A stretch of DNA of 64,000 bases from Glomus cerebriforme (Eukaryota > Glomeromycota > Glomeromycetes > Glomerales > Glomeraceae), in assembly GCA_003550305.1 (NCBI GenBank), contig QKYT01000221.1:92667-156666 (forward strand), written 5' to 3'. The position numbers were made by a program, and so were the translations under genes. Below are positions 11,531-21,058 of the stretch, piece after piece; within the stretch, counting starts at the first letter, position 1, and the number at the start of each line of letters is the position of its first letter. The notes below the pieces were generated by a model. That model ran no database searches, was not told where the DNA came from, and saw nothing but the letters and a program-made list of their open reading frames with translations.

Positions 11531-11945
11531 TTATTTTCTGATAACAACTTGTTTTTATTATTAAATGTTATTTGATAGAATATTATAATAAAATTATTTT
11601 AATTTCTATAAATTTTTTTTAATTCAATTACTACGATTTATATTATTAAGAATAAAATTTAACCATAATTAGGACTCGTTTTTGTGTGAATTGAAGTTTT
11701 TAATAACTGATATAGAATTGAGATCTAATGTTACAATGGCTAAGTACCATTGTTCACATCAAAATACTTTAAGGTACAGTAAACTAGAATTGATGAAATT
11801 ATCAAATCATATATAACCGACATACAAAAATCCGGCTACCGAACGTCATAATTTCTGGCCTCTTTTTTTTTTAGGTTGAACAGGGTATTAATAAATTGCG
11901 CCACACAAACGAAAATACAAAAAAAATTTCATATACATTAGTATT
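11531..11945. other. 3' flank and intergenic DNA
   Basis: AT-rich DNA with no coding-like sequence or repeat edge recognised. Confidence 0.5.
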
Positions 11946-12026
11946 ATTTATTTCATGGGGGTAGGAATATTATGGTTTTTTTCCCGAAGGGAAAAAACCC
12001 ATGATGTTCCCCCCCATGAAATAAAT
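11946..12026. repeat. long imperfect hairpin
   Basis: ATTTATTTCATGGGGG at the left is mirrored by CCCCCATGAAATAAAT at the right. The interior also pairs (GGAATATTATGGTTTTTTTCCC with GGGAAAAAACCCATGATGTTCC) around a CGAA turn. This makes an 81-base fold-back with only a few mismatches. It could be a small transposon remnant or a foldable RNA signal. No flanking duplication was found. Confidence 0.7.
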
Positions 12027-13030
12027 GGGTAATCCCCCGGAGCGTGTCACTCATTAAATAACATGTGACTTTACATGATTAACTATTTTAAACTTTTTTT
12101 TCATTATTTTTCTACAAATTATTAAGTTATTAAAATAGTTATTATAAAATTAGTGATTTCCCNGCNGTNTATATGAGACTGAGGAATAAGTGAATGAAAA
12201 TTCCCGGTTAGCTGATCACATGCAAAAAATTAGACTGAAGACAATCATGAGTGACACTTAGTGCGACAGGGGATTATATATATTATTTAATTGTAAATTA
12301 GAGGTTATTTAGTATTACAATTGCTCCCTAAAAATAATTCCAGAGAATATATGCCAGAATTTTTCTAGACATTATTGTTGTTCTGGGGACATTTCTGTTA
12401 ATATTTATATTTATTACTTAAATTAGAACATGCTTCATCTAATTATATTTTAAAAATTCACATACTGTAAGTCATAACTCGATTTAAGTTTTTTTCAAAT
12501 ATTCATTACTAGTTTGCTTGTTAATATATTGCTCTATTGTTCAAAACTCAAAAGTATATCACAAACAATGAAGGCCACAACAATTATATGTCCAAAAAAT
12601 CAAACTCAGCAAGATAATTAGAAGGAAATCTCTAAAGCTTTGTCTGGATTGCAAAAAAACAAATGATTGTGTTAAGCTACGTTCTAATAAATAAACAGAA
12701 TGGAAGAAATTATCACATCCATCCAAAGGCATATTCCAAAAGCCCTGGTCGAATTTAGACTTATTATAAATTATATAAAAAGGTATCTGCCCAGTTAATG
12801 AATCCATTTATCCACTTTGTGCAAATAAAAAAATGAAAAACAGTGAAACATTCAAACTTACCATAATTTACATCATCGATATAAGCAAAAAATTGAATGA
12901 ACTCGTATATTCTGTAAAACAATAATAAGGTATGTTGATTTTATTGCTCAGCTAGTTTTTCTAAACATGTCATCACAATGTTAATCAATTTTCCCTCCTC
13001 TATAGATGTTCCAGGACATTTTTTCTTATA
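12027..13030. other. intergenic DNA with ambiguous bases near 12163
   Basis: AT-rich with three N bases at 12163-12169. An open frame on the minus strand (12559-12807) has weak coding character and is not supported by any motif. No other feature recognised. Confidence 0.4.
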
Positions 13031-13039
13031 GATAGAAAA

Positions 13040-13345
13040 TCACGCGTATAATAGGCGCAGTATCATGTTATCTAATCGACTCCACGTGCACTATCAGCAC
13101 AGTATGATAAGCATCTTCACGTGCCGAATCCTGCACAATATCGTACTAATTATAATAAATGTAAAACGAGACAGACTGGAATGTTCTGAAAATGAATCGT
13201 AGTGGTAAGTGCTTATTTTTTTCCATCTCATTTGCTAATCTCCCGAATTTATGCTGTAGATTTGAAATCTATGTGTGGGAGATATGGGTGGGATAATTTA
13301 ATTCGAAAATCTAGTGTAGAAAGGCTGAGAATCTCGTAGTTAGCT
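13040..13345 (+). pseudogene. first two exons of the multi-exon hypothetical family, truncated copy
   Basis: The forward strand carries an exon end reading DWNVLKMNRSG with donor GTAAGT (13193), an intron ending TGCTGTAG (13260), and a second exon with remnants including FENLVVS-like words and GWDNLIRKSSVERLRIS. The same order (exon ending WNVAKINSNG, GTAAGT, GCTGTAG, then SKLPNLGEV...) is found in opposite orientation at 16680-17069 and again at 36300-36620. Here the second exon is deleted after ATTTGAAAT, so only a broken 5' copy remains. The DNA further 5' (CACGTGCCGAATCCTGC) is also conserved between copies. Confidence 0.6.
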
Positions 13346-14140
13346 ATAGTGATAGAAACAATCAGTTATAGATGTTTTCAATAAAAGTAAGGATATTGTT
13401 AATCATACATAATCTGCATGTAAATTATAACGCGTATTCAATAATGAATAGTTTTATACTAGTTTTATAAAAAAAAAGCTATACATTGATGGATATAGTG
13501 CAACCAGAAACTTATTTTATTAATTCATTATTATACATAATATAGCAATAGAAATAAAGAAAACTTTATTTATTAATTTATTATTATATGTAATATAGCG
13601 ATATAAATTAGTGATTCGGGCGAAAGTGGTTTAGGAAAGTTTGGGTTTGAGGCGAAACTAATTTAGGAGGGTTTAGGTTATATAAACCAATTCTTTCATA
13701 TTAGCGTACACTTAGCTGAAGTTCATTTTAAGGCTGTTGCATTTCTAAAGAGTAGTTTCACAAGCGGTTGTTAGAAGTTGATACACATCAATAAACACTG
13801 AACAGTTGACAGACAACACACGAAATAAGTAGCTTCGTTTATCCTCAGTTAAGCCAACGAGTCCAGCAAAGATTAAAAGACTACACCCTTACGAATATAA
13901 CTTAACAATAAAATTATATTTTTCGGAATGATTCGCATCCCTTATCAGTGCTGATTTAGACTTACCCTCTGAACGAACTGAATCGCTCTCAGACTAAGAC
14001 GCACCACCCACACCAACTTTGGGCATGATATCATAAAATTGTGCGAGAACTTATTTCCCATGCTATACTGCCAACTGTATAAATTTGTTGCACATACATA
14101 CCTCTTAATTTTCAGCTTTTAAAATAACACCAGTTTTGAA
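13346..14140. other. intergenic DNA between two inverted family copies
   Basis: Mostly AT-rich. Contains two related stretches of TTTATTAATT.ATTATTATA.ATAATATAGC.ATA at about 13510-13555 and 13563-13605 (local duplication). No exon was recognised with confidence. Confidence 0.4.
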
Positions 14141-14149
14141 AAAATCGAC

Positions 14150-17069
14150 CGGGATTATTATTCTTTGCCTTCAAATTCTGTGATAAAATGGATAAAGTCT
14201 TTAGCTTGTTATATGGATTTACAACTAAAGAAAAAATAACCAAATGGATTGTCAAGACGGAGGATTGTCATCATCAGCCCTAGACATTTCCCTGAACAAG
14301 AGATTATGTACCCGAATGAATTATCCCTACGGTTTGCAGCAGTTTTTTGCTATTATCATCTACTTTATTCATTAATTTTAATAGCATATCTTTTAAAACT
14401 TTGGGAGTCTTTATACTTGACTCTTTCAAGAATTTAGATTCGTGATTATCAATCCATAATTTTCCTGCTTCCCCGATTCCATATTCATCATTTTCTCCAT
14501 TTCCAACCTTCCTTATAATAAAATCGCCCATATGTCACATCTTCCTTCGTTTTGGCAAAATTCTTTGTGCATTTTTCCTGTCGGCATTTGCAAGGCTTGT
14601 ACTCTCTCCACTTCATAAATAAAATAAAAATCCTTTTAGTTAGAAATACAATGATTAAGTACCAGAAAAGAATATAATATTTACCGAACAACTGATATTC
14701 CATTCAAACCAGAAAAGCCCTGATCAACAATAGCATTCCACACGTGGCAATTAAACCACGTTTCTAAATTTTGATCCTTAAAATTATCATTATCGATCTC
14801 TCTAACCCTATATTGAATTTTTAACAAAAATTATACTCATAAAACGCAATTTCGAATGAATTCTAGAAGGATATGTGATAACCTATAGTGCATATAGTGC
14901 GAATCTGATATAATCCAAATCATGATAAGTATCTTTATCGTGTTTAACATCGAATCTTTCATCTAGCTCATTAATTGTTTTTCGGACTTCCTTCAGTGAC
15001 CTCTATAAGATGATAAAATAATAATTCAGTGATTTCTAAAATATGCATTGCTTGTCATAAACAGGTTAAAACGCGAGAGTTGTGGTACTTCTGGGCCAGA
15101 TGTATCATATATTTCTAGACATTCGTCCTCATTGAAATGCTGCTTTATTGCTTCATCATCAATGTCAACGATAAAGGAGTGTAAAATTGCAATTAATTCA
15201 TTCTTAATAAATACCAGTAGATAAGTGAAGCTCTTGCTTGAATGCTTACTGTTCGAATTTCATATCAAGACCAAGTTTGTACAGCTCTTCTTCAACGAAT
15301 CTATATTTTCTCTCTTCGTAACTTGTAAGGCATTTTCAATTTCTTTGCGGTTCAATTCGCTCAGAAGAAAAGGTCCTGTCTATTTCTTGTTAGCTTCTGA
15401 CATAACAAAACTAAAGACTTAAAATGTCAATAAAGAATTATACCTTATTCATTTTCACTGCTTCATCCTTGTTACCCGTTTTCGCTAATTTTCGTGAAGA
15501 ACTTGTCTGAAAGAAGGTATTGATCTATAACATTCAAATCCAAGAAATACAAGGTTAGTATTACATTAAAATAACATTTGCAATAACAAAACTTACATCA
15601 TCGTCTTCCTTAAATATGTTAGAGGCTAATTCGGCGCGTTCTGGCTCATCAAATTGAATCTCATCCCTATCGGTTTCCTCTTCTTTATACGTGGAGGAGG
15701 TTGATTTGGAACTTGATGATGATGTATCGTTCCGTGACTCTAATTGGCTGGAATATAATTTCTTTTCCTCTCACATGAGTATTTAATGAAGTTTCGTACT
15801 TGTACTGTATAAATCAAATCATATAATTAATAGAAGGAAAGGATAAGAGTTAATGTTAAAATTTTGAATTCACCTCTTCAATTCCTTCGTTTTGTGCCAA
15901 TGTACTGTACCAAGGGTAACCAAGCTCAGTCAACCGCTCTCTTTCCATCTTTTTGTCAATCTCAAAAGAGTAAAAAATAAACGAAAATAAAATTAGGTAT
16001 AAATCATCAAAAAAATATTACGACTTAACAATTGATATTGCGACGAGGAAACCCAGGATGGCGCGAGGGCACCCTGTTTAGTATCGATGCTTTGTTTAAT
16101 AGGAGCACAACAGATGACAACATGCCAAGGAAACCCAGGGTGGCGCGAGGGCACCCTGTTTAGTATTGACCTGACTCAAAGCCAAGTTATGTTGTCAACA
16201 AATTATACCCTTCTGCACGCAAAATTTACTAACCTTAAACGATTTCTTTAATAAATTTGCCTTCGAGTAAACCCTTGTTAAAAGGGTTGTATCTTTGTTC
16301 GATCGCTTCTAAACACTTCTTGTACTGGTAGTTATAAATTTTAATAGGGTTAGATGGAATCTAAGAGCGTAGCAAATAAAGCTCGAATAGGACCAGTATT
16401 CGTTGAAATAATCTGAAAATGAAGTATGAGAAAAAATTTATCGGTTTATGCATCTTTTTATATATTTGCAAAATAATCACATGATAATCACATGATAACC
16501 ACATGAAAAATCTGTCGTGTTATTTTTTCCCGAAAACTTTACAAATGAAATGTATGATGCTATCAAAGAGGGAGGGAGTACGCGGATCCTAGGCCATTTA
16601 ATGCGAGTCCCAGCATCAAGTTATTTCTTTGCTCTCTCAGGCATTTTATAAATTTCTATACTATTTGCTTTTCCTATCACTAATGCTGACTACGAGATTT
16701 TTACACCAATACTCTTTTTCTACACTAGATTTCCGAAATAAATTACCCCATACAAATTTTCGCATATCTATATCATCCCCCACCCACACAGACAATATAA
16801 AATAATATTCCCTGTAAGAAAACTTCTCCGAGATTAGGTAATTTCGAACCTACAGCATAAATCGGGGATTAGCAATTGAGATAAAAAATAAGGCAATGTA
16901 ATATACACTTACCATTACTATTAATTTTCGCAACATTCCATTCCGCCTGAAATTTATTGCTTAATGCATTATAATATTTCGATTTTTTTATCGCACGTAC
17001 GATACTGCGCAGAATTCGGCAAGTGAAGATGCTGATATACTGTGCCAGACCTTTGCTGTGAACTTGCAT
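14150..17069 (-). pseudogene. multi-exon hypothetical protein family, near-complete but disabled copy
   Basis: Read 17069 to 14150 on the minus strand, successive exons have good splice sites and coherent protein. These include NALSNKFQAEWNVAKINSN (about 16930), SKLPNLGEVFL then DIDMRKFVWGNLF (about 16700-16855), STNTGPIRALFATLLDS (about 16370), CLEAIEQRYNPFNKGLLEGK (about 16290), ERERLTELGYPWYSTLAQNE (about 15920), and an acidic Ser-rich exon ending ELASNIFKEDDD with GTAAGT (15600). Then come YRFVEEELYKLGLDMKFEQ (about 15270), FIVDIDDEAIKQHFNEDE (about 15130), ELDERFDVKHDKDTYHDLDY (about 14940), ETWFNCHVWNAIVDQGF (about 14730), FIIRKVGNGENDEYG (about 14500) and KTPKVLKDMLLKLMN (about 14400). 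Lesions are a frameshift in the second exon near 16775, an in-frame TGA before KCLTSYEERKY, and a TGA just before HMGDFII. Continuation LMMTILRLDNPFGY follows a 32-base insertion at about 14278-14309. From memory this is a large Rhizophagus family of unknown function. Confidence 0.6.
16046..16166. repeat. 39-bp direct repeat, two copies, each containing a hairpin
   Basis: AGGAAACCCAGGRTGGCGCG followed by AGGGCACCCTGTTTAGTAT occurs at 16046-16084 and 16128-16166. Within each copy CAGGGTG (or CAGGATG) pairs with CACCCTG. The copies differ at one base, so the duplication is recent. It lies in an intron-like stretch of the family pseudogene and is much more GC-rich than its surroundings. Confidence 0.8.
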
Positions 17070-17109
17070 GTGATGAGATTCATGTGATCATATGATTATT
17101 ATAATCATA

Positions 17110-17495
17110 CAATTGGTTATGTAAAGGCTAAAGTGACCATAGCAAAAAATACTGCACAAAAGAGATATGAAAAAAGGGATGAGCTGGCTCCTCCTCCATT
17201 GCCACGAAAGCCTGTTGCATTAATGGGGTCTCGAGAGATACCCCATGCAACGTAGTGCAAGTGCGCCTAGCTTCATTGATGTTGATGAGTATTGGGCTTC
17301 TGTGCGAAAAATGCAAGGAGATAGACTCAATATCTTTCGACTGAATATTACTATTATTGCCTATTCTGGGTTAGATTCTCTAATCTATAACTATTTTAAT
17401 GAAGTATTAATGAAGCGATCTTGTGGATTTTTGATTCCTAAATACTATAATTATGGGTTTAAAAATTTCTATGCAACAGTTATCCAGTGAGCTTA
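17110..17495 (+). pseudogene. coding-like relic, proline-rich then acidic, unrecognised
   Basis: One forward frame reads AKNTAQKRYEKRDELAPPPL followed by PRKPVALMGSREIP. The next frame continues MQRSASAPSFIDVDEYWASV and RKMQGDRLNIF. A one-base shift near 17238-17250 would join them into one coherent protein, so this is likely a frameshifted gene fragment. After about 17330 the sequence turns into AT-rich DNA, though the frame stays open to 17490. No family recognised. Confidence 0.4.
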
Positions 17496-17511
17496 CAGGA
17501 ATTATAAGAAG

Positions 17512-17553
17512 AGACCATAATTTTAATAATTCTTTAAAAGAGAATTATTATGG
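17512..17553. repeat. hairpin ACCATAAT / ATTATGGT
   Basis: ACCATAATTTTAATAATTCT pairs with AGAATTATTATGGT around TTTAAA, with a small bulge in the left arm. It is a stable AT-rich stem-loop for this base composition and may be a terminator or element end. Confidence 0.45.
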
Positions 17554-17809
17554 TCCAATGGAGATTGTATTGTTCTAATAATGATTGAGGTCCCATGAAC
17601 TTGGATTAAAAGAAATTTTAAGATTTTTTTTTTATATATACTGTATATAAACGTTATCATAACTTAAAATCTTCAACAAGATTTAGAAGATTTAAAATTG
17701 ATATTAAGACTTTTTTTCTTTTCTTTTTTTTTTTTAAAAAAAAAAAATCTCAATGGATTGCGGATCAATTTTATTAAGAAAATAACAATAATACAAAATT
17801 ATATCTAAG

Positions 17810-18135
17810 TTATATAAAAGGAAAAAAGATAACACTGTCTCGCCCGCACTGGGAATAAAATCCGACGAAAACCAACCCTGAGACGAATATGATAACTAGA
17901 ACACAGTTAATCCATATCCAAAAATCCAAAAATGACCCTCCAAATAAATTAAAATTACGAACACAAGAATCATCTAATTTAATATTATAAAAATTATTTG
18001 ATCTATTTGAAGGAGAAGGACTATTAGTACGTCTACATTTACGTTTTTCAATAGAAGCTATATTAAATGTTATATATATATATATTTTTCTATTTCTATA
18101 AGTTTATCACATCTAGGAATCCAAATTGAATCCAT
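17810..18135 (-). pseudogene. short protein with C-terminal membrane segment, frameshifted at a (TA)n run
   Basis: Starting at the ATG at 18135 the minus strand reads MDSIWIPRCDKLIEIEK and then enters an alternating TA run (18070-18085) after which this frame stops. Shifting by one TA unit continues NIASIEKRKCRRTNSPSPSN, then a hydrophobic segment (FWIWINCVLVIIFVSGLVFV), a short GFYSQCGRD tail and a TAA ending at 17810. The order (Cys/Lys-rich head, basic Ser-Pro region, single membrane segment close to the C-terminus) would suit a tail-anchored protein. Coding may also extend upstream without a start. The TA-repeat length change looks like the disabling event, or it is an assembly slip. Confidence 0.45.
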
Positions 18136-18139
18136 AAAT

Positions 18140-19100
18140 GAACGATATATTAAGACTTTTTTTCTAAATTTAATGCAAGATTAACCTTAATAATGTTCCA
18201 ATTGTTCCATGTAAGTTGAAATACGGTTTATCAAAATTTCACTATAGAAAATTTACAGAAACTCGTAAACGATCATATAACGACATCGGTTATTTTTTTT
18301 TATTTATTCTGTATTTAATTAGATGTAATGATAAGAGATTTAATCACAAAAAAAAAATATTTTTTTGACGTAGACGCTTGCGTATATAGATCGAAGATGT
18401 ATTTTTATTTTATCCAAATAGTGTTTCTTTGTTCATCTTTTTCAAAATTGTTTGCATGATTATTTTTTTAATTTGAGTTATCACTCCTTTAGATAAATTT
18501 TAAGAATTTTCGCTTCTATTAAAGGGGTTAAATTGAACAAACAAATAAACAGCTTTAATAATATAAAAACTTTTCTGCTAAAATCGAAATTTAAAGAAAG
18601 AAATACGATAAATTATATGCTGCATATGTTTAATGTCACATGACTCACATCAAAGTTGTTAGGTATTGAATTTTTTTTCTTCTCTTTTATATTAGGAATA
18701 AATAAATAAATAAATATATATATATATACTTGTGCAAATTTTGGACCTTTATCCAAATAATTCACCAAATTCAATTCACGCTTTAGAATTGACCGCTGAT
18801 GAAACAGCCATACGAAGAAAAAAAGTTGGATACTATTTTAGGTTTCGTTTTATCTTTTAAAATGATATGTTTGTTTGTTTATTTATTTTGTTTTAGATTC
18901 ATATTCCAATTCCATTATTATAACAATACCCAAACATTGCTATTATTGCTATTCCACGTGAATATTCTCCTTCAGCTGATTTTTTAAATAATATAAAAAT
19001 GAACACTCATTAGTTTGGAAAAGCTGCAATAATGGACATTAATTAACATAACAACAAGCTACTAAAAATTGTCCTAATATATAATTTTTATTGGCTATCT
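18140..19100. other. intergenic, AT microsatellites
   Basis: Contains AATAAATAAATAAATAAATA followed by alternating TA near 18700-18730. No supported gene; an open frame at 18799-18987 is mostly hydrophobic noise. Confidence 0.45.
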
Positions 19101-19118
19101 TTTTAAAATATTCGAAAG

Positions 19119-20036
19119 TCAATTTTTCATTTTTTTTTTTTTTGTAGTTCCATATCCATGTTGATAACAACTTCCAACAAAAAATTGTGCTAATGAATGA
19201 TCTTGTTCTGGTATCTTAATAAATAAATTAAATGCTTTCTTCAAGTTTTCAACTGTTCCAATTCCATGATAATTAAAATATCCAAGTAAAAAAATGGAAT
19301 TTGAATTATTTTGATTATTTAATAGCCAATTATAAAATTCATGTAAATTTATATTAAGGATCATAATAAAATCAAGAACGTACTTTCAATTCTATTCTTT
19401 TAGTATTATACACCTTAAATATGAGATCTATTATTTCATTAACTATTATACTTAAACCCTTCCCAGATGAAGCATTTTCATTAATTTCTTTATTCTTTGA
19501 TACTGTATTACTATTATATTCTATTTCATTTGTATTCAAATCACGAAAATTTTGAATTATTTGAGATAATTCTTTAGGTAATGAATTTTCAATCCTATTT
19601 GAAGTTAGATTTTCATTTTGAATATGATTAGTTATATCATTTTGTGAATGTAAAGTAAACGTTTTTAATCTTTTGACGACTTCATGCATAGATGGTCAAT
19701 TATTTGGTTCACCATCCCAACATTAAAAACCATTTAATTTGAGTAAATAAACTTTTAACAAATAAAAACAATTTATCAAAATTATATTTACCAGTATAAA
19801 GATTAGCATAATCATTAGGAGTATTAGGAATAATTTTTTCTCTCCGACCTTGTGAAATTTTATACATTAAACTTAAATCATATGCTTCTTCTTGAAATGG
19901 TGGGATTCCGCTTGACAATATAAGGAACCATACCAAGTAATCTTGATTTAGATTTAGAAGCTTCTTCAATTATTTTTGATAAGCTGAAATCCGCCAACTT
20001 GATGACATCCTGATGAACCAACACGTTACAGGAATG
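19119..20036 (-). pseudogene. kinase-Sel1 family pseudogene (C-lobe to first Sel1 repeats)
   Basis: Minus-strand remains of the same five-exon family as the genes at 21.1, 25.9 and 41.2 kb. The exon-4 equivalent starts HSCNVLVHQDVIKLADFSLS at 20036, but the AG of its acceptor is missing (ATATCATTC where the paralogue at 42018 has ATAGCATTC) and DFG reads DFS. After GMVPYI the sequence jumps to SSGIPPFQEEAYDLSLM, a deletion of about 130 bp that also shifts frame. The exon-5 equivalent has TGA in place of CGA in DGEPNNRPSM, then a linker and one to two Sel1 motifs ([13 protein letters not shown]) before a poly-Lys run and a stop. The N-lobe exons are absent. It is closest in wording to the gene at 41189. 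Confidence 0.8.
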
Positions 20037-20039
20037 ATA

Positions 20040-21058
20040 TAATAACAAATTTGCAATACTAGATATTAATATTTATCAAGTCGTGGTGTACAATATTTTC
20101 ACTATATATAACGAATTTTCATAACACGTGTTCTTTAGCCAATCAAATGTTTTAAATATCCTTCGTTATAACGAACCAGCAGTCAATTAAATTCTTTAAA
20201 TTCTTCGCTATAATCTTATACGAAACCCGGATTTGTTTACTTTGTTATATTGAGGGCAGACTGTACATTTGTGATTATGTACTAGTGATTTTTTTGCCAT
20301 TGTAGTAATTTACAAAATCCTTATATGAAGGGTCCTATTCTAAAAGTATTTCAAATTGAAATATTGAGTGAGCTAACTAGTTTTAACCAATCACTGCTAT
20401 TTCATCAAGTGAATCAATTTTATTAATAAATTAACATATTAATTGAGAAAGTATATAATAAATATATATAACTTTTGCTAACATAACTTTTAATTGTTTT
20501 ACCATACTTTTTGTCAAAATTGATTTTATATAACAAATTGATGTAAATGACATGATTCACACATTACTTTTATGTACCCTTGAATATGTGCCAATTATGG
20601 ATTATTATAATAAAAAAAATGCAAGTTCAACATTGGAATTAAATCCTAATATGGATGGATAAATTCAACTATTTTTTTTACCAGAACTAACGATAATTTC
20701 GAAGCTTCCTTTTTTTATTAATAGTTGCTACATATGGCGAAAATAGCCCAAACGTAACAATGTCCCAAATCTGTCGACTTGGGCCCGAAACCCAGTTTTA
20801 GATGGTATTAAACATTTTTAAACCTAGCTTGGTTTGTAGAGTTTTGGCTTCGCGTAACTTAAGGACAATATGTATAATGACAACTCAGATACTGCGGAAT
20901 GCTAAATTTATTTCGATCTGCGATAGGTAAATCATCTAAACCGTAATTAATGATCTGTGAGACTGTGACCGTAACTTCGATAAATAGTAAACAAGAAAAA
21001 AAAATCTTTACTTCCTTGTAATAAAATTTTTTATTTTAATTGTCTGATAAACACTGAA
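20040..21058. other. intergenic DNA with relics of two repeat families
   Basis: A solo, diverged unit of the 7.9-9.8 kb minisatellite lies at about 20590-20715 (AAATCCTAATATGGAT, AACGATAATTTCGAAG). A fragment matching one end of the TIR element at 62708-62937 lies at about 20742-20800 (TAGCCCAAACGTAACAATGTCCCAAATC, ACTTGGG). The last 60 bases before the kinase gene are A/T-rich and would be its 5' UTR. Confidence 0.5.

Noticed and set aside
12559..12807. 82-codon open frame on the minus strand
   Set aside because: No recognisable motif and irregular hydrophobic composition; not distinguishable from chance.
15225..15422. Plus-strand open frame inside the multi-exon pseudogene
   Set aside because: It is antisense to the exon encoding YRFVEEELYKLGLDMKFEQ.
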